Both the position numbers and the translations under genes were made by a program. A DNA stretch of 64,000 nucleotides, taken from contig CANMSB010000021.1 in the NCBI GenBank assembly GCA_947500445.1, positions 1 to 64,000 of the forward strand, read 5' to 3'. The stretch comes from an uncultured Flavobacteriaceae bacterium. Its GTDB lineage: Bacteria > Bacteroidota > Bacteroidia > Flavobacteriales > Flavobacteriaceae. The notes under the pieces are model-generated. The model searched no databases. It worked only from the letters and a program-made list of their open reading frames with translations, and was not told the DNA's origin. How positions within the stretch are numbered: the first letter of the stretch is position 1; each line of letters starts with the position of its first letter. This document shows, one piece after another, positions 35,418 to 44,441 of the stretch.

Positions 35418-36983
35418 TTATTCGGTGATATTGGCAAAGCTGCGGGGTGGTGACTTGATATTGCGACAGTTTTGTTGACTATCAAGGCGCTCTACGGTTT
35501 GTCTAGCCTTGTTTAAGGCATTAACGGCCTTTGGAGATGGTCCCCCTCTGGTACCTTTGGCAAGGGCGACAACCGTTTCCAATCGTGCTTGCATCGTCTG
35601 CCACTGGTTTTTTATCGTCCGACATCTGTCCATGCTCTTGAACGCTCTTTCGAAAATTCGGTTATTGAATTCCCGAAGTCTTTTTGCTCTTTTGGAGCGT
35701 GTTGCCAAGGGGCCGTCCATGGTACTGGTCGTATTGGCAAGGTCTCTGTGGGCCGCGAATTTTTGGGAAAAAGGGATCAATAGCAATGGATTGGCTTTTA
35801 CGGCTTCACGGACACGGTCGATCACGGCCACCACACCTCTTGGGCCCTGCCCTAGAAAGTTGTCGACAAAATCTTTCCCCGAAGTATAGATCGGAATTCC
35901 GGGTCCGATATAATTGGTTTCAAAATTGATGTCGCTTATGGCGCTGGCAAATTCCCTATTGGACGTTTCTATTGTTGCGTTTTGGAACTCGGCACCAAAA
36001 AATTGGGCCAGACCGATCCCAAAATCGAACTCTTTCTCCTTTCGGGATCCCTTACCATCCGATTTAAATTGGTAGGTAAACGTAAAAATCATTTCAAATG
36101 CGGCGATTTCCTCGGTAACGTAGGCAGGGCCGTACCTTTTCAGATAGTCCTCCGGGCCGAATTCGCGTAAAAAGGTCAACGATTCTTCACTATCCTGGGC
36201 GTTATCCTTTATAAAGTACTTTGTTATGGGAACAATGAGCCGTGCCGCCATTACCTCTTTTCTGCCCGATCTCTTTAGCGTCTTTACCAAGGCATCTTTT
36301 ACCCTAAAATCGAATCTGGTTTCCCTTACGGAGGCAAAATCCGCTTCCACCCTCGGGATCAAATCGCCGAGCTCAGGTGTTTCGGGATCGCCTCCTGCCG
36401 GCGGCGGTGGATTTTCACCCTCCCCTCCTACCTCTACAGGTAAATCTGGGGCTGCATTCGGACTAAAAATATTTCTATTAAAAAGGTCGCGAAACTTTTT
36501 TTCCGGGTCACCGGTCAAAATTTCAGTGATATCCTCAAGGGTACCCCTAAAGACATCCGGCGCTCCCTCTTCGGTTTCGGGGTTTGTAGGTGGCGTCTCT
36601 ACCGGTGGAACCGCAGGACCTTCCGTAGGCGGTTCCACGCCTTGGGAGCCATCCCGTAAACTTAATTTGAACCCGCTTGTAGTCGATAACAGTTTGTCTA
36701 TGGAATACTCCGAATCGATTTTGGTAATGATCAGCGATGCCTTACTGGCACCTGGTCCAAAATTAGCTGTTGTACCTTTTTGGCTTGGCTTTTTTAGGAT
36801 ACTCCTTTTTTCGGTGAACGTTAGGGGGTCGAAACCGTATCCCACATATTGGATGGAACCGCTCTCCCTTAAGTTAACGGCATTAAGATCATCGACCGCG
36901 GAGGGATTCTCATCATAATCTTCTTTCATACAGGCCGACAAAGCAATGACGGCCGCGAAAGCTAATAGTCTTCTTTTTTTCAT
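35418..36983 (-). CDS. MACPF/perforin-like lipoprotein with Pro/Gly-rich insert (second of four)
   Basis: A 521-residue lipoprotein (signal ending VIALSAC, Cys18). IQYVGYGFDPLTF at 45-57 is the shared opening. Residues 112-210 are an insert rich in Pro, Glu and Gly (VEPPTEGPAVPPVETPPTNP and PPPPAGG) that none of the paralogues has and that is probably an unstructured loop or linker. Residues 284-304 read YGPAYVTEEIAAFEMIFTF, aligned with the perforin signature, but the Gly-Gly is replaced by Ala-Phe. The hallmark Cys454, Trp461 and Cys506 are present. The operon gap to the next gene start at 35298 is 119 bases. Divergence at the Gly-Gly may mean a helper role rather than an independent pore; this is inference. 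Confidence 0.76.
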   Translation of the reverse strand: MKKRRLLAFAAVIALSACMKEDYDENPSAVDDLNAVNLRESGSIQYVGYGFDPLTFTEKRSILKKPSQKGTTANFGPGASKASLIITKIDSEYSIDKLLSTTSGFKLSLRDGSQGVEPPTEGPAVPPVETPPTNPETEEGAPDVFRGTLEDITEILTGDPEKKFRDLFNRNIFSPNAAPDLPVEVGGEGENPPPPAGGDPETPELGDLIPRVEADFASVRETRFDFRVKDALVKTLKRSGRKEVMAARLIVPITKYFIKDNAQDSEESLTFLREFGPEDYLKRYGPAYVTEEIAAFEMIFTFTYQFKSDGKGSRKEKEFDFGIGLAQFFGAEFQNATIETSNREFASAISDINFETNYIGPGIPIYTSGKDFVDNFLGQGPRGVVAVIDRVREAVKANPLLLIPFSQKFAAHRDLANTTSTMDGPLATRSKRAKRLREFNNRIFERAFKSMDRCRTIKNQWQTMQARLETVVALAKGTRGGPSPKAVNALNKARQTVERLDSQQNCRNIKSPPRSFANITE

Positions 36984-37062
36984 TTTAATTCTTATTAGGA
37001 TTTATAGTGTGTTTATATCGAAATGCTCAATTGTTTATAGGAGTATACGGTTACGGTACGAA

Positions 37063-38325
37063 CTAAAATTTTTCTAGTTTAATATTGTTGTATGCATTGC
37101 GTTTGGGAGGTTTGGAATTGGAACTACACTTTTCCGCCGCGTCAAGGTTGCGTTGGATCGTCCGAAGGGCGGCGGTCGCCCGCGCCTTTAGACCGTTGTC
37201 CGAAGTTTTCTTGGCCACAACGGTGATTCGTGCTTTTAGCTTTCCCCATTGCTCCGCATTATAGGCGCAATTTTGAGATTCCCGAAACTTGAGGTAAAAG
37301 GCCCTATTATACCCCTTGTTTTTTTTTACGTTCGGATCAGGATCAAAATAGGGCCGTAATTTCTTGCTGACATAGCCGATAGCATTGGGGTTTGCTATGG
37401 AATATTCGATCATTCTATCTTTCTCTTCCTCTAACTTAAAGGGATCGAAGAGATTTCGTCCGTTTCTATCATCGTAACCGTCAAAGTCGAGATCACCGCC
37501 TACGAAGCGTAGCGGATATCCGGACAAGTTTGTGGTGACCTGTTGTCGTTTGATCCTATTTTTGACCTGGCTAATGCTATTTTCTATTCTTTGTTTGCTG
37601 TAGCCGACCCCGATTATAGGTGCAATGGCGATTAGGAGTGCCTCTTGAAACTCGTTTTGTTCCTGTTCGGTCAGATCTTTGGTGTCGAAGCTGAACGTGA
37701 AAATGCTCTCCATGATACCGTATTCCGAACTTACCCATGAGGTTCCGTAACGGTCACAAAATTTGTTGACACCATTTTTATCTAGAAATTCGATTGCCTC
37801 GTCCGAGTATTCCAGGCGGTCTTCAAGTGTGGCGAACGAATTGACCGGGTTCGTTATCCGAATTACGATGCTTTCGGTATTTTCACTTAGTTTTGATTGC
37901 CTTACCGTAGCCTGTCTGCTCCGATAACTTATTCCAAAATCAATTCCACCGATAATGGGAAGACTTGCCAAGGGGATACCAACGCTTACCGCAAAACCGG
38001 CATCTTCCGCATAAAGGCTATCAATACTCTTTTTGGTCTTGATGATTTTAGCGGTTTGGGTCTGTCGTGCTTTGATATTGGCAGACCTCGTGGGTTTTTT
38101 GTAGTTGGCCCATGCAAAATCATAATCCAGATTGCCATCGTTCGCCCGAAACCCGTAGCCGTAATTGTATGTGATCGGCTTACCGCCAAATGGATATACC
38201 GTCACCGCCTTTGTGGCCTCAAGATTTTGAGAAGCCTTGTGCCCGTCCAATTCAAAAATGTCGTTTTTTTCGCAGGATACCAATCCCATCACTATCAAGA
38301 AGTTACACAGCAGTCTTTTTTTCAT
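37063..38325 (-). CDS. MACPF/perforin-like lipoprotein (first of four)
   Basis: A 420-residue lipoprotein (signal ending MGLVSC, Cys18) and the promoter-proximal member of the operon. The shared opening is ITYNYGYGFRANDG at 51-64. The perforin-like motif is YGTSWVSSEYGIMESIFTFS at 193-212, again lacking the Gly-Gly pair. Residues 113-135 are glycine- and proline-rich and hydrophobic (VGIPLASLPIIGGIDFGISY) and could be a membrane-inserting hairpin. Cys353, Trp360 and Cys400 bracket the common helical segment. The gap to the next gene is 79 bases. In MACPF proteins from Bacteroides the target receptor is a surface protein or lipopolysaccharide; nothing in the sequence says whether these act on bacteria, on eukaryotic cells or within the own envelope. 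Confidence 0.77.
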   Translation of the reverse strand: MKKRLLCNFLIVMGLVSCEKNDIFELDGHKASQNLEATKAVTVYPFGGKPITYNYGYGFRANDGNLDYDFAWANYKKPTRSANIKARQTQTAKIIKTKKSIDSLYAEDAGFAVSVGIPLASLPIIGGIDFGISYRSRQATVRQSKLSENTESIVIRITNPVNSFATLEDRLEYSDEAIEFLDKNGVNKFCDRYGTSWVSSEYGIMESIFTFSFDTKDLTEQEQNEFQEALLIAIAPIIGVGYSKQRIENSISQVKNRIKRQQVTTNLSGYPLRFVGGDLDFDGYDDRNGRNLFDPFKLEEEKDRMIEYSIANPNAIGYVSKKLRPYFDPDPNVKKNKGYNRAFYLKFRESQNCAYNAEQWGKLKARITVVAKKTSDNGLKARATAALRTIQRNLDAAEKCSSNSKPPKRNAYNNIKLEKF

Positions 38326-38925
38326 CGTTTAGGAGTAAAACATTAACAGGAACGAAAATTACGCTTAGTACCACATTGTGGATTTAAATAAAGTGTTCCC
38401 TATTCAAATAAAATGCGGTTATTATCCGTTGGGGAAACTTTTTGGGGACGAATACGGCTCCCTTAGGTAATCGTTTGGCTTTGAGCGTTTGTTCCCATCT
38501 ATTAAAGCATACACTCTTTTTTTGTCTGGTTTGAAGCGCGTAGGAACTTCTATATAGATAGCTGCATAATGAAGCTTGGCATGGTTACCGTTATTTTCAA
38601 GAGGAATAAAAGTCAATGGCATGGCGCTCTCGTGCAAGCTCATTTCAAACCCCGTCTACAAAAACCACTTACTACCTTCCCAAAATTGGACCTCACCAAG
38701 GCAAAGGTATTTTTCACCACACAAATGCTGTATTTCACAACAAAACTTTTACAACTGTGCTGTATTAAGCTACTTTAGATTCAAGATATTTATTGAAATT
38801 AGTTCCCCACACTACTGAAATAGACTATCCTACAAAATACTATCGATTGCTATCGATATTTAAGATCTGTATGGATGTAGCGGTACATGTAAGGTGTTTA
38901 GGGAACTTCCAATACAGCAGTCAAC
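38326..38925. other. Upstream region of the MACPF-like operon
   Basis: About 600 bases without a supported gene. A 73-codon frame on the minus strand at 38422-38643 (MSLHESAMPLTFIPLENNG) has weak coding look and is left out. The operon promoter must lie here; TAATTTTC at about 38355-38362 on the minus strand is one base off the TAnnTTTG element, with no clear -33 TTG. Confidence 0.4.
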
Positions 38926-39096
38926 ATGAAAAAGATACAGATGAAGAGTATGAGAAGTAGTTACCTAGTAACAAACCAAGGAAATAGCGATATCAACGAA
39001 ATTGAAAAGATACATGCCAATCAAGCGAACATGATCTATGGCCTAATGGTACTGACTACATTTACCTTTTCCTTGCTTTTGGTACTCATTAGCTAG
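38926..39096 (+). CDS. Small single-pass membrane protein, 56 residues
   Basis: A short frame beginning MKKIQMKSMRSSYLV, followed by a polar stretch (SDINEIEKIHANQANMIYGL) and a C-terminal hydrophobic segment (TTFTFSLLLVLIS) that would span the membrane once. It is below usual annotation limits. The length, composition and clear membrane anchor suggest a real small protein, but I know no family and there is no neighbouring operon partner. Confidence 0.45.
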   Translation: MKKIQMKSMRSSYLVTNQGNSDINEIEKIHANQANMIYGLMVLTTFTFSLLLVLIS

Positions 39097-39836
39097 ATTC
39101 CCTTTCTTTGCTTTTTTTACCGCTTTGAATACATTTCCTTAACCGGTCCGAAAACGTATAGCTTCACGTATGTTCCTTTATTCATAACGGATATCGGTTC
39201 GATGGCCTGTACAGCCAAAATGCATTTTGTATTTCCTTTTGTAAAACCTATAGTTAGCGCCCCCGTTTACGCTAATTTTAGAAGTCTTCACGCAAATCTT
39301 CTTATCTTATTCCTAAACCAGAGGCTTGCCCAGGTACCGAAACAGTCCTGCAAGGCAATGACGACATTCCCTTAAACACTTGTACTTTCCAGTTCGAACG
39401 TGTTCAAAATCATTGGCGAACACACCGTTTTCTGCCTTAGAATGGAAATCGGTGCTTTTTTTTGATATTCTTATCGGAAATTATCAATAAGGGAAAACCG
39501 GTTTCAATGAAAAGACTTTATCTTAAATCAATGCCATTTCTGATATTAAATTACCCATTAAAAATTGTTCTTTTCCGTGTATGCTTCAAAATAAAATCTA
39601 ACCATAGCTACTGCTATGCTTTGGATTTTCTTTTTCGCCTACCCAAAAAATCCCTGGTTTTTATTTGCGTAATTTAACATCGGAAATGGTATAACAGTAT
39701 AGCAGGGCTGTTGAAAGGCGAACTTCCAAAGGCCGATAACTCCTTAGTTGTATTCGCGTTATTGGAAGTTGCTTGTAAAAAACAGGAGTGCTTCCAAAAT
39801 TTGCGTTGGATCTATAGTGTTAGCAAGACCTAGTTT
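39097..39836. other. Non-coding stretch before the zinc-ribbon protein
   Basis: About 740 bases. A 71-codon frame at 39462 has no recognisable features and low-complexity hydrophobic text, so I leave it out. No hairpins or repeats of note were seen. Confidence 0.4.
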
Positions 39837-40148
39837 ATGAAAAACAAAACCTATCGAAGGTGTCAAAATTGTGGAACGGTCAACCTGAACAGGGACTACT
39901 GTGAAAATTGCGGGGAAATCGTCAATATCAACCTAAAGCGAAAACTAAAACGCGAAAAGGACGCCAAACAGAAAATTCAAAAGCAAAAAAGCGTTGAAAA
40001 AAACAAGGTGACCCTATTTTTTGAAAATGCAAGAGTACATGAAAACTCTGTGATTCGGTATGTGGCCAAATTTTTCTATTCCATCTGGACCATCGTTTTG
40101 GCTATCGGCTCTTTTATCGCCCTAGTATTCGGCTACATTGCGGCCTAA
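39837..40148 (+). CDS. Small zinc-ribbon membrane protein
   Basis: A 103-residue protein starting with a zinc ribbon of two C-x2-C pairs (CQNCGTVNLNRDYCENCG), then a strongly basic helical linker (LKRKLKREKDAKQKIQKQKS) and one C-terminal membrane segment (IWTIVLAIGSFIALVFGYI). Proteins of this size and order are common conserved hypotheticals in Flavobacteriia. The ribbon should lie in the cytoplasm. The function is unknown. The next gene follows after 38 bases and also encodes a small membrane protein, so the two may form an operon. Confidence 0.8.
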   Translation: MKNKTYRRCQNCGTVNLNRDYCENCGEIVNINLKRKLKREKDAKQKIQKQKSVEKNKVTLFFENARVHENSVIRYVAKFFYSIWTIVLAIGSFIALVFGYIAA

Positions 40149-40186
40149 CCATTTTTTTCGAAATAAATAGTGTTTGTTCGTACGCC

Positions 40187-40561
40187 ATGAAAGCGATTAA
40201 AACCTTTTACTTCCCTATTTTTTTGGTCGGTGCGTTATGCACGTACACGGCCCAAAGGTTTGGATGGTATGTGCCGGAGTTGGTCAACAATTATCTGAAC
40301 GACTTTTTGTGTATGCCCATCGTTTTAAAAATGTGTCAGTATAGTGTTCGGTTTGTTCGGTCCGATAAAACAATAGTAGTTCCGTTGACGCTGAAGATAA
40401 CGCTTACCCTATTGTTTTCTTTTTATTTTGAATACCTGTTACCAATATTTGCTCCCCGATATACATCGGACGGTTTGGATGTCGTCGCATATTTTACGGG
40501 CCTGTTGGTTTTCATTACCCTTGAGGGGCAATGGAAAGTGACCAGGACGACCATGGTTTGA
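40187..40561 (+). CDS. Small four-helix membrane protein (so-called magnesium citrate secondary transporter type)
   Basis: A 124-residue protein with about four membrane segments (FYFPIFLVGALCTYTAQRFG, FLCMPIVLKMCQYSVRFV, LTLKITLTLLFSFYFEYLLP, VAYFTGLLVFITLEG). It matches in size and text a flavobacterial family usually labelled magnesium citrate secondary transporter, a name I consider weakly founded because the protein is far too small for a carrier. The central basic and acidic residues (R-F-V-R-S-D-K) lie between helices. It follows the zinc-ribbon protein at 39837 closely. Confidence 0.72.
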   Translation: MKAIKTFYFPIFLVGALCTYTAQRFGWYVPELVNNYLNDFLCMPIVLKMCQYSVRFVRSDKTIVVPLTLKITLTLLFSFYFEYLLPIFAPRYTSDGLDVVAYFTGLLVFITLEGQWKVTRTTMV

Positions 40562-40772
40562 AGGTCAATGGGGCGCTTCCCGTCCAATGTGGCGCCAATG
40601 TATCGATGGTATCGTAGTTTAGGGACAACTTGTTCGGTAAACATATAGGTATGGCCAAGAATAGCCTTGGTGACCAAAAAAGAACTGTTTTGGCCGAAAT
40701 GCTCCATGTGGCGTTTGCTTCGGTTTACATGCGATTACCTTCGCGTCCACCAACTGGGTATGGTATATCCGG

Positions 40773-41495
40773 TCAGTTCTGCAATTCCGCGGTAATGATC
40801 TGTTTTAGATCAGTATCCATTTCGTAGTACATGTTAAAAACACCGTCTACCCGGTCCTCATCCGTAATATCCGGATACCGCTCGTAAGAACTGCCTATCG
40901 TAGGCGGCCAGGCGACCGCTTCGGCATCAAAGGCTATTTTACCATCGACCATGCCCAAACTTTTGATTTTTAGTCCATTGGTTTTTCCATCGGTCTTTCG
41001 GGCAGTGACGTAAGAGGCTTTTTCTATTTTTCCGGTGTCGGGGTTTAGGCGTGCAACGATGGATACCTGTGGCCCTCCACCATTACCGTAGTCTCCTTGA
41101 TAAACTCCGCCAAAGGCGGCTTCCGAAGCCAATTCCCTCTCGGTAATGTACGCATCGCTATAGCTGCCACCGACTACGCTGAACACTACCCATGGCATAT
41201 CGTCGGCATCGATAAAAATATGGGTGGCCCTACCATCTACCTCCGATTTTTCGTGTTCCAAATACCATAAGGTTTCTCCGGCAGCCGTGCTTTTACGAAC
41301 AAAAGGATCTTGGTTGATGGCACTTACCTGATTAAACCCTACTTGGTAACGATTGCCTTCCGTGTCCGTGGCTTCTTCCGTACTGTCAAGCGCTGACGGT
41401 ACTGAAAGGGGCATCGGTTCGCTATCATTTTCTTCGCTACAGCCAAACAGAAAAATGCTGGCCATAAGCGCCAAACAGGCATAGTGGTTCTTCAT
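40773..41495 (-). CDS. Hypothetical lipoprotein
   Basis: The frame extends to 41645, but the ATG at 41495 starts a lipoprotein signal (LALMASIFLFGC, Cys19), giving 240 residues. After an acidic linker (SEENDSEPMP) the mature protein is beta-rich: it contains GETLWYLEHEKSEVDG, IFIDADDMPWVVFSVVGG and IVARLNPDTGKIEKASYV, text like a propeller of the SBBP/bulb-lectin-like kind, though only three or four repeats would fit. The phrase D-A-D-D-M-P-W-V-V resembles beta-propeller blades that carry a Trp. No function can be given. It stands alone. Confidence 0.72.
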   Translation of the reverse strand: MKNHYACLALMASIFLFGCSEENDSEPMPLSVPSALDSTEEATDTEGNRYQVGFNQVSAINQDPFVRKSTAAGETLWYLEHEKSEVDGRATHIFIDADDMPWVVFSVVGGSYSDAYITERELASEAAFGGVYQGDYGNGGGPQVSIVARLNPDTGKIEKASYVTARKTDGKTNGLKIKSLGMVDGKIAFDAEAVAWPPTIGSSYERYPDITDEDRVDGVFNMYYEMDTDLKQIITAELQN

Positions 41496-41726
41496 AGGGT
41501 CTTTTCTAAAATAACGGAAGGGAAGCCTTGTTAGTATCGACACCAAGAAATACTCGACGAGCGACGGCCGGTATTCGCGTAAAGATGTCTCAAAGAACAT
41601 TACATACGGCAATTGATTGGGCAACCGTTTAAATTGGCCAATCATAAAACTGCTATCGGTCCTCTTTTTAGAGGATAAAAAGGGTATTTCAACGATTTTT
41701 TGGCATGCTTACGGGAGTTTTATAGC

Positions 41727-41753
41727 TAGGGTTGTTTTATCTCCACAACCCTA
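41727..41753. repeat. Perfect 9-base stem-loop just upstream of a small ORF
   Basis: TAGGGTTGT and ACAACCCTA pair perfectly around a nine-base loop. It ends 12 bases before the ATG of the 45-residue protein at 41765, so it would sit in the leader of that message. It has no T-run, which argues against a terminator. Confidence 0.5.
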
Positions 41754-41764
41754 AATGATGCGCT

Positions 41765-41902
41765 ATGAAAAAGTTTCCCCAAAAACAGAAACGCTCATCT
41801 GATTTGAATTTAGATGTTATTTTTACCGAGTATTCCTATGTTACACGCGGCATATGGCTATTTGTTATTTTTCAATTGATCATGTTGTTTTTACTGTTCT
41901 AA
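41765..41902 (+). CDS. Small single-pass membrane protein, 45 residues
   Basis: The frame MKKFPQKQKRSSDLNLDVIF is followed by a C-terminal hydrophobic segment (IWLFVIFQLIMLFLLF). A basic N-terminus and one membrane anchor resemble the 56-residue protein at 38926 in plan but not in sequence. The preceding stem-loop and the clean layout favour a real gene, though a chance frame cannot be excluded. Confidence 0.45.
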   Translation: MKKFPQKQKRSSDLNLDVIFTEYSYVTRGIWLFVIFQLIMLFLLF

Positions 41903-42173
41903 CAGAAACATCAACATACCTTATAATTAAAAGTTGATGGTACTGATTCCTTTGTTGCGTGTTGGAAACAAATAATAGAACGGGATTCCGTGTCATTGGC
42001 CACAACCGTTCGTGAAAAGGATACATTTAAGGGCAAGCCTTTCCAATGAGTACTCGGAGCTACAAATCTTCAACAAGTCGGCGGTCGTACTTGGCGGCCG
42101 GCAGTTTTATGGATTCCAAAGTAGCGGACTACCAAAAGATTACTACCACCCCTGAAACAATCTTAAAATGGTA

Positions 42174-42734
42174 TTACCAATGTTCGGTTCCCTTTTCTCC
42201 CTTAAAGGGTCCAGTAAGATCGGGAGTGATCCATCCGGCATAAAATTCGCTATCCTGTGCGGTCACCGCTTGCCCGTCTACGTAACATTCAAGCTGTTGT
42301 GGATAAAAGGCCAGATGATTTTGTAACGCCGCAAATTCCTGAAAGGGCTTAGGGTACGACCATGCCACTGGTCGGTCGGGCATGGTTTTCAGTGCCCAAT
42401 ACAGTGCCGCACCCTTCCACTCGCACAGGGAGGTCTTTTGTGGCATAAGGATCAGCAATTCCATATGGATATCGCTTTTGGGAAGATAATATGTGGGCGG
42501 ACTTGCAGTTTCCAGTACCGTTAATGTATTTCTTGTCGTGGCGATCAGCTTTCCCGCATGTTTTACCAATACGGGTTTATCCAGCTTTTCGATAATCGGT
42601 GGACGAGGAAAGTCCCACACGGAACGTTGTCCCTTTTCCGGTTTTATAGCGAAAGGAGGTCTTTTTGTGCCGGTATTGTCCCAGCTTTCACGTGCTTTTT
42701 GCAACCATTTTGGGGGCGTTTTCTCTTTTTTCAT
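42174..42734 (-). CDS. DUF427 domain protein
   Basis: The frame is open to 42782, but the ATG at 42734 (MKKEKTPPKWLQKARESW) is the natural start, giving 186 residues. The DUF427 fold is shown by VLVKHAGKLIATTRNTLTVL, then PPTYYLPKSDIHMELL, SLCEWKGAALYW and a later FYPQQLECYVDG with GWITPDLTGPFKG. DUF427 proteins are small beta-barrel enzymes of unknown function, often stand-alone in soil and marine bacteria. Nothing nearby hints at a role. Confidence 0.88.
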   Translation of the reverse strand: MKKEKTPPKWLQKARESWDNTGTKRPPFAIKPEKGQRSVWDFPRPPIIEKLDKPVLVKHAGKLIATTRNTLTVLETASPPTYYLPKSDIHMELLILMPQKTSLCEWKGAALYWALKTMPDRPVAWSYPKPFQEFAALQNHLAFYPQQLECYVDGQAVTAQDSEFYAGWITPDLTGPFKGEKGTEHW

Positions 42735-43029
42735 AGGCGTTAAGTAATAATTTTTTTGATATCCAAAGTCGATTGAGACCACATCATTAAAGATAACGCT
42801 TCCCGGACCAAAATTACGTTATCGACCATTATAGCCAAGGTATTTTTTTGACCGACCGATACCCGTGAAGAAGTCTTAAAAAGCGGGCATCCACAAAAAT
42901 CTTGTAGCGGCGGTGTGCTACTATTGAGCGAGAGGGTACATTAAAAAAGTGATGAGGTATACGAAACGTACCGTATTACAGTTTTAAAAGGTAAGGCCTA
43001 TCAGTATACGATTCGCGTATTCGTGCTAC

Positions 43030-44088
43030 ATGAACCAACTCCGGTACCAAAAAAAAGTTGCTATTTTCCTGCTCTTGGGAATAGTGGAACTATCGGCCCA
43101 AGAGACGGAAGTAACGGTCGCCCGAGACGGTTTTGTGGCCATCGCGACGGACGCACGTATGGCCGGCCAGGGAGATGTAGGGGTTGCTACGACCTCAGAT
43201 GCCTTCTCTCAATTTTCCAACGCTTCAAAATATATTTTTTCCGAACGAAAGTTTGAGGTCGGTATTACGCAAATACTGGGTGTTAATGCCGAATTCAACG
43301 AGTTTACCCAGAATAGTTTTGTCTTTTATAACAAACTCGAGGATCGGAGTGCCTATGCATTGAGTTTTCAAAACTACGCGTATACCATAAATGGATTCGT
43401 CGATCTAGGCACGGTACGGCCCACCCAAGAAGCTGCAATAGCCGGTTCATATGCGTTGCGGTTGAGCCAAGTATTTTCCATGTCGGTCGGAGGGCGTTTT
43501 GTTTCCCTGAGGGGGAAGGCGCCATTGGTAGATGGTTTTAACCAGGCCTCCTCTTCCGGCATATACGGAATCGATGTTTCCGGATCCTACTACGGAAACG
43601 AAATCGCTTACAAGAAGTATAACGCCAGGTGGCGGGCGGGCTTTAGTTTATCCAACTTAAGGGGGAAGTCCGATACGGATAAGAAGGATATCGAAATTTA
43701 TGCCCCATCCATGTTGCGGTTAGGTGTCGGTTTCGACTTTATTTTTGATCAGGACCGGGTACTCTCCATTAGCTCGGAGTATAAAACATTAGTCGATTCC
43801 TATGTGGAAAACAATAGCGGGAATTCATTGAATTACGGCTTGCAAGGCAGCGTCGCCGCGTTGGGTTTGGAGTATACCTTAAAAGAAAAAATTGCCTTGC
43901 GAATGGGCCATTCCCGGGGAATAAACCGTGAAACGGACTCCTTTACTTCTTTAGGGGCCGGTTTTCGAGGCAGGTTTGTTGCCGTTGATATGGCCCTTTT
44001 ACTCGGGCTGTCCGAGGTGGAAAATCAGGTCAGGGATAATTTTCGTATTTCGCTAAGTCTGGATCTGGCCGAGGTTTTTTCGAATTGA
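43030..44088 (+). CDS. PorV-family outer-membrane protein
   Basis: A 352-residue outer-membrane barrel with a signal peptide (FLLLGIVELSAQ). The text DARMAGQGDVGVATTSDAFSQ-like at 42-60 followed by NASKYIF, YNKLEDRSAYALSF, VGGRFVSLRGKAPLVDG and YNARWRAGFSLSNL is the hallmark of PorV, the type IX secretion barrel that receives cargo leaving the translocon. In many Flavobacteriia several PorV paralogues exist. The usual operon partner PorU is not next to it here, so this is probably a paralogue rather than the main PorV. The giant proteins at 20888 and 56992 carry type IX signals, and this barrel could serve some of them. Confidence 0.85.
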   Translation: MNQLRYQKKVAIFLLLGIVELSAQETEVTVARDGFVAIATDARMAGQGDVGVATTSDAFSQFSNASKYIFSERKFEVGITQILGVNAEFNEFTQNSFVFYNKLEDRSAYALSFQNYAYTINGFVDLGTVRPTQEAAIAGSYALRLSQVFSMSVGGRFVSLRGKAPLVDGFNQASSSGIYGIDVSGSYYGNEIAYKKYNARWRAGFSLSNLRGKSDTDKKDIEIYAPSMLRLGVGFDFIFDQDRVLSISSEYKTLVDSYVENNSGNSLNYGLQGSVAALGLEYTLKEKIALRMGHSRGINRETDSFTSLGAGFRGRFVAVDMALLLGLSEVENQVRDNFRISLSLDLAEVFSN

Positions 44089-44441
44089 AAAACCGATGAT
44101 CCACTTTTAGCATGCCTCCTAAAAAATTCTGGCCAGAAGTTTGTGTCACCCCAGGGCACCTGATACTCTTCGGAACCTCATAGTTCTCAATTCCCCCTTT
44201 TTCCAAACTTTTTATAAGGCCCTATCCAGTAATGTTAGCCCTGTGCCCCCTTGTTTTTGGTCCTAAGAAATCTAGGCAGTGAAATTTGCTTCGTCCGTAA
44301 ATAGTTGGCTTTCAACAAATTTGGCTTTTTTCTTGTAGTCCGTTACCATTTGTATACCACTTGTTTTAATGGCAATCGCAATGGCGTCGTTAACCTTTTC
44401 GTACCTAAATAGATGAACTATAATAATCTTTAGTCAATGTT
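44089..44441. other. Region before the FeeM gene, with a small decayed frame on the minus strand
   Basis: Between 44425 and a stop at 44272 the minus strand keeps an open frame without a start whose text looks like protein (RYEKVNDAIAIAIKTSGIQM, then KKKAKFVESQLFTDEANF). I cannot identify it. Otherwise nothing is seen. The promoter of the N-acyl amino acid synthase operon is probably within the last 60 bases. Confidence 0.35.

Noticed and set aside
38422-38643. Minus-strand frame of 73 codons before the MACPF-like operon
   Set aside because: Weak coding character, no membrane or signal segment. It may be 5' leader sequence of the operon.
39462-39677. Plus-strand frame of 71 codons
   Set aside because: Low-complexity hydrophobic and basic text typical of AT-rich non-coding DNA.
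40423-40707. Minus-strand frame of 94 codons antisense to the small membrane protein
   Set aside because: Overlaps a better supported gene and has no motif of its own.
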